Positions 12,216-24,954 of a stretch of DNA of 64,000 bases are shown here, piece by piece (position 1 is the stretch's first letter; each line of letters starts with the position of its first letter). A program made the translations under genes and the position numbers. The notes under the pieces were generated by a model. That model was given only the letters and a program-made list of their open reading frames with translations. It searched no databases and was not told the origin of the DNA. This DNA is from Styela clava (Eukaryota; Chordata; Ascidiacea; Stolidobranchia; Styelidae), in contig NC_135251.1 of the NCBI RefSeq assembly GCF_964204865.1, positions 11,966,001 to 12,030,000 on the forward strand, read 5' to 3'.

Positions 12216-14012
12216 GTGCATCTAAAAATAGAAGCTTTTTATCTATGAATCAACTTCTTCTTGTAACAAGCTTTTCTCAGAATGAAATCACTTAGAAAAA
12301 CTTTTCCTGAATCTTATAGACTTGAGTCCATTTCTGCTCTTTTATATATCAGAGTGAATACCGTCTTATTTGCGGAGATTTATAAGGCAATGCCATATAC
12401 GTTCTCGAAATGTTCCATAAGGCGCCCCAGGGCTTTGTGAGAGAAACCTAGAGGCTATGCAAACTTTTCATTTACTTATTAAAATATGGAATATTTTTTA
12501 AATACAGAGCAGCAAATACATCAGAGACATTAAATATAGTAATTCAGTTTATTCACAGGGACATTAATCGGTGAATAATGTGTTTTTATTTTATAAATTT
12601 ATTTTGGGGCTCCGGGAATAATAGTCGACCTTCTCACAAGCTCTGTAGCGTCGGAAGTTTGAGAAACCAATGGAATAAAGCAGACAAGACACTGATATTT
12701 TGCATAGGATGAATTTATTGCAATAAATCTTCACACTAAAAAGGAATCATAATAAAATACTGTTACAAAATTTATTTTAAAAATGGAAAATAGCACAATG
12801 TCTAAAAATGGATGTTATATGAAAGTAAATCTATAATAACAGATACAGAGTGGGGTTGAAAGTGGGACTGTAAATGGAGGCCAATTTACAATCTACTATT
12901 GACTACGGGTTAGGAAAAATACAGACTTCCAACTCTAGACTGTAAAAAATGTTGACTTGGATTTTGACAAAAACAAAATTTTGAATCAATTCTTCTACGT
13001 TCTTCCCTAACAGTATAATCCTGGGGTTCCTAAGTCTCGAAGAAAGAAAAGACCTCTATATCAGTGATTCTCAAACGGCGTAGCACCAGAATAAAATAGA
13101 TAAGATGACCAGGATAGAAGCTAATTTAAAATAAAAATAAAAGTGTTGGATTTGATTTTGCCGGCCTACTTTTGCTTTACCATCTGTTAGTTGTTGTATG
13201 TTAGCTAGGTATTTTTGAGGTAGAGTGCGAGACTGGAAAATGCCATAAAGGAAGCGGCCTAAAAGTTTGAGAATCCCTTATCTATATAATCGAGGAAGTC
13301 TAGTTTGCTATTGACAGCTCAAATCTATCCTACCAGCTTTGAACGAAATAACATATAAAAGAGCCGTTCATCGGCAAAAAGTTTCAATTGCACAAATTAT
13401 TAGCTTTCGAAAAAAAAACTAGGAAATGCGATTATTGGATTAAAACAAAATTATTGAGGTAATGATCTTCTAGAACTGGTTGGTTATTAAAACTATAATA
13501 TTGGTGTTAGTCTAATTAGCTTGATAAAATAGAAAATTGGTTTAGGTTTTTTTCTTGTAGCAAATTTGAAAATTTTCCGCCCCAAATTTGGAAATTTACC
13601 ACCAATGCAGGTCAAATCTACCCCAAGTTGAAACACTTGGGTTTGGCCAGGCAGAAACGGAAAGATTCGAGTCTTTCCAAAAAACATCAGTGCTTATCAG
13701 TGGTTGAATAACATAGACTCGCTTAGTGAAAGACACAAAACAGATCATGATGCAAAAATTAAGTGATATGAGAGCCACCAATAAAAACAAGATAGATAGG
13801 GTGTCCATGAAGTCTCAATTTTCTCAAAAGATACCGAACATTGGGTTGGCCCTCACAGATGTATTAAATGAAGTGAAAATATTTGAACAATTACTGATTA
13901 TTAAGAAAAGAACAAACCTGGTTTAAGATATGTTGAGAACGGACTTTATAACCAAATTAGGATTGTAAAAGGACTCATGTCACATGGAAACAAATAATCA
14001 ATAAAATAAAGA
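12216..14012 (+). repeat. 1.8-kb tandem duplication, unit 1
   Basis: Begins gtgcatctaaaaa and ends aataatcaataaaat. Unit 2 follows at once with many substitutions and small indels. Each unit contains a hAT-like end pair (cagtgattctcaaacggc near 13062 and gtttgagaatccc near 13266) and a conserved stretch with ggtcaaatctaccccaagtt. No recognised protein. A short third copy (actttacttattaaaa..agcagcaaatacat) is at about 42905-42970. Confidence 0.8.
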
Positions 14013-14017
14013 TTCTG

Positions 14018-15839
14018 GTGCATCTAAAAATTTAAGCTTTTTATCTATGAATCGACCTCTTCTTGTAACAAGCTTTTCTTAGAGTGAAATCATGTTAAAA
14101 AACTTCTCCTGGAACTTAAAGACTCAAGACCATTTTTATATATCAGAGTGAAAATTATCTTAATTGCGGGGATTTGGAAGACAGTGCCATAAATGCTCTC
14201 AAAATGTTTCATAAGGAACCCCAGGGATTTGTGAGAAACCTAAAGGCTTTGCAAACTTTTCATTTACTTATTAAAATATGGAATATTTTTTAAATACAAA
14301 GCAGCAAATACATCAGAGACATTAAATAAAGAAATTTAGTTTTTTCACAGGGACATTAATCGGTGAATAATGTGTTTTTATTTTATTAATTTATTTTGGA
14401 GCTCCGTAAATAATGGTCAACTTTTACACATGCTCTGTAACACTGAAAGTTTGAGAAACCAATGGAATAAAGCAGACAGAGCACTAATATTTTGCATATG
14501 ATGAATTTATTGCAATAAATCTTCCCATTAAAGATGAATCATAATAAAAAAATGTTACAAAATTTTATTTTAAAAATGGAAAAATGGACGTTATATGAAA
14601 GTAATTCTATAATAACAGATACAGAGTGGGGTTACAAGTGGGACTGTAAATGGGGGCCAATTTACAATCGTGACTACGGGTTAGGAAAAACTTCCAACAC
14701 TAGACTGTAAAAAATGTTGACTTGGATTTTGACAAAAACAAAATTTTGAATCAATTCTTTCACGTTCTTCTCTAACAGTATAATCAGGGGATTCATCAAG
14801 TCTCAACAAAGGAAAAGACCTTTATATCAGTGGTTCTCAAACGGCGTAGCACCAGGATAAAAAAGATAGGATGACCAGGATAGAAGCTAATTTAAAATAA
14901 AATTGTTAGATTTGATTTTGCCCGCATTTTTTGGATATTTACGGGGTGTTTTTGAAATAAAACGTACTTTTGCCTTACTTTTTTGGATATTTACGGTGTG
15001 TTTTTTGAATAAAACATACTTTTGCCTTACCATCTGTTAGCTAGGTATTTTTAAGGTAGAGTGCGAGACTGGAAAATGCTATAAAGGAAGCGGCCTAAAA
15101 GTTTGAGAATCACTTATCTATATAATCGAGGAAGTCTAATTTGCTATTGACAGCTCAAATCCATCTTACCAGGTTTGAACGAAATAACATAAGAGCCGTT
15201 CAAAGGCAAAAAGCTTCAATTGCACAAATTATTAGCTTTCGAAAAAGAACCTAGGAAATGCGATTATTGAATTCAAACAAAATTATCGAAATAATGATCT
15301 AGAACTGGTTGGTAATTAAAACTATAGTATTAGTGTTAGTCGAATTAGCTTGATAAAATAGAAAATTGGTTCAGGTTTTTTTCTTGTAGCAAATTTGAAA
15401 ATTTTCCGCCCCAAATTTGGAAATTTACCACCAATGCAGGTCAAATCTACCCCAAGTTGAAACACTTGGGTTTGGCCAGGCTGAAACGGAAAGATTCGAG
15501 TCTTTCCAAAAAACATCAGTGCTTATCAGTGGTTGAATAACATAGACTCGCTTAGTGAAAGACACAAAACAGATCATGATGCAAAAATTAGGTGATATGG
15601 GAGCCACCAATAAAAACAAGATAGATAGGGTGTCCATAAAGTCTTAAATTTGCTCAAAAGATACCAAATATTGGGTTGGCCCTCACAGATGTATTAAATG
15701 AAGTGAAAATACTTGAACAATTACTGATTAATAAGAAAACAACAAACCTGGTTAAGATATGTTGAGAACGGACTTCATAACCATATTGGTATTGTAAAAG
15801 GACTCATGGCACATGGCAACAAATAATCAATAAAATAGA
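14018..15839 (+). repeat. 1.8-kb tandem duplication, unit 2
   Basis: Diverged head-to-tail copy of 12216-14012. It has a private 60-bp internal duplication near 14930-15015 (ttttttggatatttacgg twice). Confidence 0.8.
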
Positions 15840-17980
15840 TTTAATGTGGCTTCGCTACATATCAGAAACTCAATTACAGCAATAACACAGTTCAATATTT
15901 AAACGATAATTCAGCATTAAAATACCAGTAATGAATACAGATTAGACGAGTAACAATTTAATAATTATGATTAAAAATAACAAAATGGTTAAAATAGTTT
16001 AAAAACTTAAGTTTCATCATAGACTTGACTTTATGTATCACATAAAAATAACGAAGGACTAAATAAAGTTATTGTTTATTCCATACAAACAGTATAGGAC
16101 TAAAATCAAACTTATCAGGTATTCCCAGGTGAGATATAAAAATGATAAAATGGAATAAAAGTTTAATATTTCAGTATGGAGTCGCCTTTTTATACCTTAA
16201 TACCAACACCGGAAAAGAGAGATAACAATTTATTTTCCGAATATATCAAAAATGTATAGATTACAATAAATGGAAAAAACTATCATGAAATATAATCGGG
16301 ATGGGGCGGGAAAGACTACAACTATGTCGACCGAAAAAAAAATATTCAGGAGTCAAATTCAGAAAAAAAGGGCTGCGTATAGATTTTACCCCAATTAATT
16401 ACAACAATTGTTTGATATGTTACACATAACAGTTCCAAAGATACCGTAATATAAAAAGGGGAATTACTCAAGAAGTTAGCTTACACAATATAATCTTTAA
16501 AATAGGGCCTATTTGAATTGAAAAGAAGGAATGACAAAGGTAGATACATATTTCAAAAAGGTTTACGTATTTTAAGTAATTCTCTGATCAGAAATCCAAT
16601 TTTATTTATTTCGGAGCAAAAAAAAAACCTATAGTTATTTAAAATATTTCCTAGTTGTTGAAAACGCAATGAAAACAGCAAGTTTCATAAGCCAAATGTA
16701 GTTGATGAATATATATAGCTGAAACTGAGACAGGGCTATATTTAAACTCATTATTTATCTCATACAAAAAGTGCAGGACTGAAATCAACCTATCAGGCAA
16801 TCCAAGATGAGACACATTTGCATACGACGACTTTTGAAAACTTAAAAACTGGTTGTTGGTCGTGGATTCCGCCATTACGCCAAGAACCTTTTGTAACGAA
16901 TACGAAGTTGTCCGTCGCAGCATGGTCTTGTTGCTTCAATGCTACAAACGGAAACACGCCATCTGCTGGATTTGAATCACAACGACCTGCGATTGAATTT
17001 CCGCGATGTAGGGCGGAGTACAATTACATCTCGATATCGGATTGTTTTTATAATCATTGTGTCTCATCAATTTAATCAAGCTATCCATGTCAACAACTTT
17101 TTTGTGGTCGCGAGCGAATATTTTTGCACAAGGATTTTTGTCGTGTGTGAACCAGTTTCCATATTTAAACTACCATTGCTGTTTGACAAGAATCAGCGAA
17201 TATTTTCCGTAAATATGAAATGAATAAAAAGAACATTTGAGACGTCATTGTATACCATTAACCAGGGAGTCGTTCTAGGACGTCTAAAACAGCGGTTTTT
17301 GACTGTTACTCGAACTCATTACAATCCACAATCATCCATTGGCGATTGTACGTTTCACTGTTGTATTTTGAAAATATTTCGTACCATTGTTTTCCATTTT
17401 TATCGAGACGGTTCGCTGCGATGGTTCTAAGCCAATCGGGGACAGTTCTGGCATGGTGAATTTCCACAAATCAGATTTAGAGTTGCCATTTGTAGTATCC
17501 ATGGTTACCAATCATGTTGCAAGTACGTAGAAATCATCTCCGGAAAATACAGACCCAGGGTAACCAAAAAAGAGTCGAGTCGCAGAAACCCTCTCAAAAT
17601 GTTGCTCCATGTTTGCTCAATTCTCTCGGATGTTATATATCCTTCAGCATATCCTGCTACATAGGCTTGCGACGGGGGCCACGTCTGAAAAATCGTAAAA
17701 ATGAATGTTATTAATAAAAAATTTGGTAATGAAAATGTCAGCGGTTTTCAAACTTTTCGGTGGAGTGGAACCCTGATGGAACATTTCAAAAGATTACAAT
17801 CGACTACTAGACCACCGTACGCCTCCAACCATGGGTTAATAAAAAATTTTACTCTGATAACGTTCAAGATAGATACTCCAGTGAAACACGTTTAAATAAT
17901 AACCTACGTACCATGCCAATACGAGCGTAATGTCTGTTAGCATTCAGAAGTTCTACTTCATCGAGGTGTGGATCAGATTT
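15840..17980. other. Intergenic, probably transposon debris
   Basis: Contains a diverged 60-bp repeat pair at 16081-16140 and 16756-16815 (tcatacaaa..cag..aggactgaaatcaa). The part from 16800 to 17900 has higher GC and several short frames without a motif I recognise. It may belong to the retroelement that follows. Confidence 0.4.
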
Positions 17981-17989
17981 GTTTCTTGT

Positions 17990-18600
17990 ATTCTGCCTCT
18001 TAAGAAGAACAATTTTGAAAGTTGTCAGCCACGTTTGGAACGGCATATCCTGTGGCAGATCTTCTTGCAAAATTAAACAACCGCTCATGTGGTGTTGCAT
18101 TTGTTGCGATGCACAATAGCGATCTGATAGAATGCAAAACATCCTGCCAACATTCAATTGGCAAACTTTTTGACATTAAAGCAAGTTTTATTCCTTTCCG
18201 AATTGTACCATTGCACTTTTCTACTTGACCATTCGCCGACGGATTGTAAGGAGTTGTTCCACTGTGAGAAACACCCTTTTCTTGCAAAAATCTTTTGAAC
18301 TCACAACTCATGAAAGCCGAACCGCGGTCAGTATGTATGTAAGCAGGCATTCCATATGAAGCAAAAATTGGAGTTAAGACTTTTTATGACACTGGTGTCA
18401 TGAAACATCAGGTGTTGGAATAGTGAAGGGAAATCGTGAAAACTCGTCAATTACGCAGAGAAAATTTTTAGGTTTTAGCTCTCTGCATGCACGATAATTC
18501 AAGACAGTTCTCTTAACGTCTTCCATCGAGTAAGGTGAATTACGGACTTTAACAAAATGAGCGAATCTAGATATATCTGGATGGCATAATGCATCATGTT
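17990..18600 (-). pseudogene. LTR-retrotransposon integrase fragment
   Basis: Minus-strand reading gives an HHCC-like zinc segment (ALCHPDISRFAHFVK near 18590-18550, then RACRELKP). It is followed by the catalytic core with VIDEFSRFPFT near 18450, IHTDRGSAFMSCEFKRFL near 18340-18285 and TTPYNPSANGQVEKCNG near 18260-18210. This is a Ty3/Gypsy-type integrase. The frame is broken around 18400, so it cannot make a full protein. The pol region that should lie between gag and integrase is almost wholly deleted. Confidence 0.75.
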
Positions 18601-18729
18601 ATTTAGTGAGGATATTAGTAGTAAGAAGAGCACATTAAATCTTCGATATAGTGTCTGGTGCAACATTGTCTTTGCCTGGTTAATAATTTATATGCGATAT
18701 CGAAAGAGTAACCGAATAGTTCAATTATC

Positions 18730-19430
18730 GAGCTGGGCATTTTGATCGTGGATGTCTACTATAACCGGAGAAAAAGCATTTACTTCTACTATTCATACTG
18801 CATTATCTGACAATGATCCGACATCGAAATTGTTAGATTGTATTGTTGAAGGTTCTGCTCCGATGGAAGTGTTTTCGGTTATAGCATAAGATTGGGAATT
18901 TCAAACGGCAGTTTCTAATGATTTGGCTTGATCAATTATTTCGTCCAGTGTCAATTTCTTATTCTCCAGCAGTCGCTGGCGTATCCAACTGAAATTCAAG
19001 CCACGTACAAAAGAGTCCCGAATATATTCATTCTGGTAGTCTTTAGCAGATACGTTCTAAATCAATCTTTGCTCAATTCTGTCAATGCTCTCAAATATTC
19101 AGCAACTGACTCAACAATTTGTTGGGTTCGCCTGGCCAACACATGACGTGCATATATTTCATTTTTTGGCTGTAAAAAGATCCCTTTCAACGTATCTATG
19201 GCTTCATCATAAGTTGTGATATTTCTAACATGTCTATTCTCGGAGACACATAGTTTATTAATACTCCCAATTTATCCAGTCCTTCAGTGGGTAAAACTTC
19301 CAAGGAATTTTCAAATGTCTTTTGCCAATGAAGCCATTCGCCTTCCGCCTCACAGGTATCGGGAGCTGTATCTAGTTTCTCAGGTTCTAAAACTTTATAT
19401 CCATTGTGGTTGGTTTGTTAAGTTATGTTT
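18730..19430 (-). pseudogene. LTR-retrotransposon gag fragment
   Basis: Minus-strand reading starts near 19430 and shows a gag-like segment (LDTAPDTCEAEGEWLHWQKT, then LPTEGLDKLGVLINYVSP) and later a YARHV-like stretch. Several stops and frameshifts follow. It lies directly upstream of the integrase fragment in the same orientation, so both belong to one decayed element with an internal deletion. I did not find a convincing pair of LTRs. Confidence 0.6.
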
Positions 19431-19439
19431 AATAAATTG

Positions 19440-20343
19440 TTAAGAAAGATAACCGATTCTAGGCTTCATTTAACATAAGAACACCACTACCACAAATTAA
19501 CACTGTAAACAATAAAATAACACACAAACAGTAAAGTATGCAGTACGACAGAGCTAGGGTAATCAAGAGTACATTGTTTATCTAATAATTACACTGTAAA
19601 GAAACACTAACACCACAATATAGGTAAAGAGAGGAAAGTTTAGAAAAGTTGGGAATCACAGACTTATAGTTGAAAATGCGTGTTGTCACATAAGATACCA
19701 TAGCGGTAAGAGGGTTCTAAAGTGGGAAACCGTAGTTTGATTCAGGAATTGGCCAAAGCCTTAAAATTAGTTTGCATGATTTAATTTTTTCGCGTATGAA
19801 TTTTTTCTTCTTCACTGATTACGATAGCTGTTATGGAAAAAAGTTAAACGTAAAATTGTTTTGTTCTGTGACCCCATGAAAAGTGCTCCGCGAACCCCAG
19901 GTGGGAATCCCTGACCTAAAGAAACAATTTGAAGTTTGAAAAAGTGTCCTTTTGTAGTCTGCTAGATCGGTTTCAGTGGACATGTAAACAGGCCTTATGT
20001 ACGAGTATAAATCATATATTTATTTGCATATACAGAATAAATGGAAATACAAAAACATAATACCAGTGCGATATAGAAATATAGGGTGAAGCAAAGAGTG
20101 GCAGAAAGAAAAACTGTACATTCAGTCGAGTGTTCGATTCTCGTTAATCATAGCAAATGTTATTACTATACGAATGAGTAAAACCCCGAACTACATATTC
20201 GACCATCACATGGAAAGCGGTAGCTGCAAATTCGTCTCTTAGTAACCTAGTGCCAAAATCAGATTCTTTTCCATTTAATCATGGTCCCATGTTCGACCTT
20301 TTTTCAACTTGACAATGAATGTAGATGTATTTTTTCAGACAAG
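19440..20343. other. Region 3' of the mutarotase-like gene, no further gene seen
   Basis: Short frames and a diverged hAT-like tail near 19880-19920 (tgctccgcgaaccccaggtg). The 3' UTR of the mutarotase-like gene probably ends near 20250. Confidence 0.4.
20274..20279 (-). terminator. Possible polyadenylation signal ATTAAA of the mutarotase-like gene
   Basis: On the minus strand ATTAAA lies about 65 bp beyond the TGA at 20344. It is a common variant hexamer at a usual distance. Confidence 0.4.
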
Positions 20344-23300
20344 TCACAAAGTATGAGAAAAACTATACCAGGTCGAATGACCGAAAGAATCTCCCGCTTT
20401 TAGATTTACTCGTTGTGGCGCATCAATCTAAAATATAACAAAATTGGTAATCCTGTTTTAGCTGTTACGATAGAATAGATCATTTCATTTGAGGATAAAA
20501 GGGAAATTTTTGTATTATTGCACCACATAGCCAATGTTTTTGTATCAGTTTGAGCCCGTATTGTCTGGACTTTAAAAGTGTAAAGAATTTCGCGTCATAA
20601 AACGGGGATATTCAGACAGTAGATCGTATAGATATACAAACGATTCATGTATAGTTGGTTACAATTCATTTCATGCACACCGATACTCCCTCGAAAATAT
20701 AAATGAAGCTTTAGTGATTTTGATCCGAAGTGGACTTAAAGCTCATACAAACAGAGATACTTTAATACATAAAGTTGCAATCTTTAAACTACCTTCTCTG
20801 AGCATGGAGGATGATTCTGAGGAGTAACGGCAACACATGAATGCCTATTATATTTGACTCCATTTTTCCCTTCCACAAGATCAAAGTCACTGGCGCAATC
20901 AAGCGAAACAAAAGGTTGTGACGTTTCAATGGTAACAATTCTTCCATTTGATACGTGCTTGATTCTGGATGAAAAAAAAAGATTTTAACGCGCCAAAGAC
21001 ATATTTGCTCCGAAAATAGGAACGTTTATTTTTTCGATTTTGTAATTTTGTTTTTGATAAATGAAAATAAACGAAATCACCCCAAAATAAGCCCCATTGG
21101 TACTTTTCGAAAAAAAATTGCCTTATTTTCGGGAAAACACGGATATGTAGATGGACATTTAGAGCCTGTTTTATTCCAAGCATTTATGAGAGATCTATCC
21201 TTTGACATTGTATGGCTCAAATTTCCACTACACCTACCTTGCTACAAGCTTTTTATGTTCGCTTGGTGACAAACAGAAGCTTCTCCCATTTGGTTTCTCT
21301 TGTGTGGGTTGAATTCCTACGATTCGGTCATTACTGAGAAATGTTGGTTTACGTAAATCAAATACAGTGTTTTCGACGGATCTTGTCTCGCCTTTGATAA
21401 ATAAATAAATATTAATAATTAACTGCATGAAACTTGAGACTTATACACTCGAGACTGAAGTTTCGAAAATGAAGTCTATGATATGGAATGAACTTGTTTG
21501 ATTCATAAACGACAAGATATCTGGCCTATTTTATTAATGAGATCTGAAAAACCGAAACTATTAAAACAAAGCCTCATTTGTTTAACGCCGATCCCAATCT
21601 GGTAGTTGGTTTCGCAGCACTAACGATTCTGCGCTTGTCGACTGTTTAAATTTATTATGTGCGAAATAATGATGTTGATGAACTTTAAACCGATTCTCAA
21701 AGAAAAAAAAAATTAATAATCTCTATATCCGACATGGATTAGGAATCAACGAATGGCGTAAACGGCACATGTTTTAAGCTATCTGATTTTTTCTCTGTCG
21801 TTACACCTAGAAACCATATCCTAGCTTATCTTATCAACAGATACAATAACTGAGTACCAAAACTTATCTTACTTATCTTACCGTATGAGTCGATATAGGA
21901 GTTCGAATATAATGTCACCAAATGATGTTTCAAATCGCTCCACAGCGTCTGAAAAAGTCATTGTTTGTAAATAAAAAAGTTTAGATAATTGTTGAACAAC
22001 TGAGAGAACATGGAGTAAGGGCGAATGTCAGATGATACAAGCAAGACACTGTTTACTTCCGACTCAGAAATGGAATTTTTGGATATGTATCGATGATTAA
22101 CTTTGCGGCTCCAATAAATCGAGTAATTTTGCGCAAATAATAACAGTGCAAATCTCATCATAGGCTCATTTACATTTGTTTAAAGTGTGCTCTTGATCAA
22201 TTCTGATAACTTGATATGAAGCGCGATTACAAGAATTCGAAAATAAACCATGTCCGCGAAATGTTCGAATTATTGAAATTAAAAAACGATTCAAACGATA
22301 ATTCTGCTCTTCTTAGTTGCATTTGGCTAGGTTGCCTACATTTACAGATATTCTGACGCGAAGACTACTTACATGTCCCGAAAGATTAAAATATAGTTTG
22401 TTCGTCATGTTGATCGTTGTGTCTCTATCTGTTGTTGCCATGTGTTGAACTTGCAGTTGAGAACCCTGAAGTTTATATTTTACGAACAAGTTCACATTTC
22501 CTTTTTGACCATCTTCATCGTCGCGTCGAACATATCTTCATAAATAAGAAAGTAAACACGCTTGTTATGTTTCAGACCAGAGGTGCGCAACATTCATCAC
22601 AAGAGGGTCAGGTACAAATACCTGAATGAAACCGCGGGGCGCACCGTTATTTAAAATAGGCTTTCTAGTAGTTGCAGGTACAAACTTTGGTTATCGATCG
22701 TATCCCATGCGTTGCTCGCTTCGCACAAACTCAGGTATTGTGTAGGATTTCTAACGCAAAGTAATTGAAATTATTCGCACGTACTAGATTAAACTAAATT
22801 GAATACTCGTTTCGCGGGCCGCGCACCATTCGTATTTGGCCCGCGGGCCGCAGGTCGCGTACCCTTGTTTCAAAATATTGTCAATGATATCATTTTCAAA
22901 ATGGAGAAGCAAATTATCAACCCGGAGAAGAAAATAAAAATATAGCTACCAGTTTGATTAGGAATCATTCAAATGCTCTCACATCGTCTCAAATAAAATA
23001 AAACTCAGGTATTTGTTATTAACACCATGTATGTATTCAATAAACGTTTATTTGATCGTTAAATTACAAAGTGCGCTTTAAAGATTGAAGCGCTTTGTTG
23101 CGGTGTAGCCATGGGCAACATTAGGATGTTAGTTTCTAGCAAATGAGGAAACATTTAAAAACTTACTTGAATGTCACACTCCGTGTCCCATTTGTTTCCG
23201 ATTTCCATATTTTCTGTGTTAAACGAAATTTATTATAACGTGATATGGGTGCAACATCAGATTTTAAAAATAAAGGAAATCGACAGCCAAATCACAAAAT

Positions 23301-24954
23301 GGGTGTCACAATATTTCCAGAAGCGACGTTCTAAATGGTGAACAGCTATAAAAGGAAATTGACACCCAAACAAAAAAAAATGCACAACATTTATAAAATC
23401 AAAACGAAAACCTGAAACAGGGCGGATCTACCGTGCTTTCCCGAAAATAAGACAGGGAATTCTTTTAATTTATTTTTCGAAAAATAACACTAGGGCTTAT
23501 TTTGGGGGGATGTCTTTTATTTACATTCATCAAAAATAAAGTTACAGAGAAGAGAATTTTGGAGATTTTCAAATATACAAAAAATGAGGACCGATATCAA
23601 TTTACTTATAAATAACACATTTTTAAGTAAAAAAAACTGCTAAACATAGATTATTCACGATTAGATACTAGATATATAGATTCACGATTAGATTAATCAT
23701 TTAGGAGAGATTTCTTGCTAACGACTAGTTCAAAAAAAATAAATTCGCGCTATCGACTAGGTCTTATTTTAGACTGATATTATAATCAATTTTAATCTTA
23801 TTTTGGGGGAAACACGGTAGTATGCGACCATGCCCACTCCTCCTAACTTTTAACAGTTGAACGAACCTTACCTTGCCAATGCTGTTATCCGAGGATCGTC
23901 CGTTTTGTTCTGAACATCCATGTTCTACGACGCTTCCTATCTGTTTTGAATGCCTTTCATAACCTGGAACAAGCAAAATGCATTAATTCGACATTTCATT
24001 AGGCTGATTAGCGCTCGGACAGTATTCTAGATGTTAACATATAAAAATAAAATAACAACGACAATATTTAATATAAAAAAGCAAAGAAAAGTCGCAATCG
24101 ACGAATCTCACAGGGCGGTCATATTAAACCTCCAGGCTGACCGTTGTAGGTAGACATAGCATGAATGAAAGAGACTAGCCACAATACAATCACTTTGGTA
24201 CGTAACTATACAAACTATATCTTTATGTTGCGATATGTAGAATAAAAATAACAAACAACGAACGATTGTCATTCAGAAAAAGCCCCATCGATTATATTCG
24301 CCGGTCTTTTTTAACATGCAGGTTGGCCAGTGCGGAAGGAAATACTAATTGAAATATCATAGCTACGAAACCATTAGCTTAGTAAGTGACTACTAGGCCT
24401 AAACAATCTATTTCTTGATGTCGCGATATTCTCGATAGCTTATCTCTAATAGATTGTCAGTAGTTTATATTTACACATGCCGAAAATACATTGTATATAC
24501 AAGATAAGGAAAGATGGAAAAAAAATACATTTCAGTGTGAAGGGAGACGCAATAAACAAGTAATGGTTATCGGGCAGCGTCACCTATGAGGAAGTCCAAC
24601 ATTAAATTATACTGTGAAAAAAAAGTCGAACATAAAATACTAAAAAGGCCGGAAATAACAAACAAAAGCCGGAATAATATTTGCTAGCCCAAATTGGGTC
24701 GGGTTTATTTTAAACGTAACAAGCCAAAATATCTCCCGATTGATTTTCTATTTTTTTTACTCACCATGCACTCCAGAAAAACCGCTTATGACGTCATCCA
24801 TTCGACTAAATTTGTCTAAACATCTTATTCCAACTACTGTGGCTCCGTAATCAGAAACGTCGACTTCTACGGTAGGCGACTTTAAAACATGTAACGTAGC
24901 TCGTTCTCCGTCATTTGTGAAGCCAAAGGGCAAATTGTCAAGCATAATGGGCAT
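20344..24954 (-). CDS. Galactose mutarotase-like protein, catalytic residues lost
   Basis: Eight exons in the same phases as the neighbouring GALM: 24954-24765, 23963-23872, 23213-23167, 22535-22373, 21948-21882, 21391-21238, 20964-20793, 20427-20344. They join to 969 nt, 322 aa, with no stop or frameshift. Homology is clear in exon 1 (DYGATVVGI), exon 3 (KIWKSE), exon 4 (TINMTNKLYFNLSGH), exon 6 (VFDLRKP) and exon 8 (STWYSF). Catalytic positions are not kept. The HGG loop is missing because exon 2 is 63 nt shorter, the second His is Lys156, the Asp of NGYDNN is absent (NGRSF), and the Glu is Thr285 (CVAVTPQNHP). An open frame despite this suggests a non-enzymatic protein, perhaps sugar binding or regulatory; a young pseudogene is the alternative. 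Exons 2 and 5 are the weakest calls. It lies about 5 kb downstream of GALM on the same strand, as expected of a tandem duplicate. Confidence 0.78.
22578..22867. mobile_element. hAT-like element in intron 3 of the mutarotase-like gene
   Basis: Left end cagaggtgcgcaac, right end gtcgcgtacccttg, with ggcccgcgggccg near the right end. TSD tttcagac / tttcaaaa, 6 of 8. A related fragment starts near 6455. It ends 43 bp before exon 4 of the gene. Confidence 0.65.
23429..23820. mobile_element. MITE with TACCGTG..CCCGAAAATAAGAC ends
   Basis: Left taccgtgctttcccgaaaat, right ttttgggggaaacacggta, in inverted orientation, with TA at both borders. This end sequence is a common animal MITE motif. It sits in intron 2 of the mutarotase-like gene, ending 52 bp from the short exon 2. 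Partial copies of the family are at about 20985-21148 (end of intron 6) and 56330-56442. Confidence 0.65.

Noticed and set aside
21958-22161. Candidate exon 5 of the mutarotase-like gene (reads IYWSRKV, later LIIDTYPKIPF in another frame)
   Set aside because: It needs a frameshift and lacks a donor. A clean 67-nt segment at 21882-21948 has the right phases, proper splice sites and residues that align with GALM exon 5.
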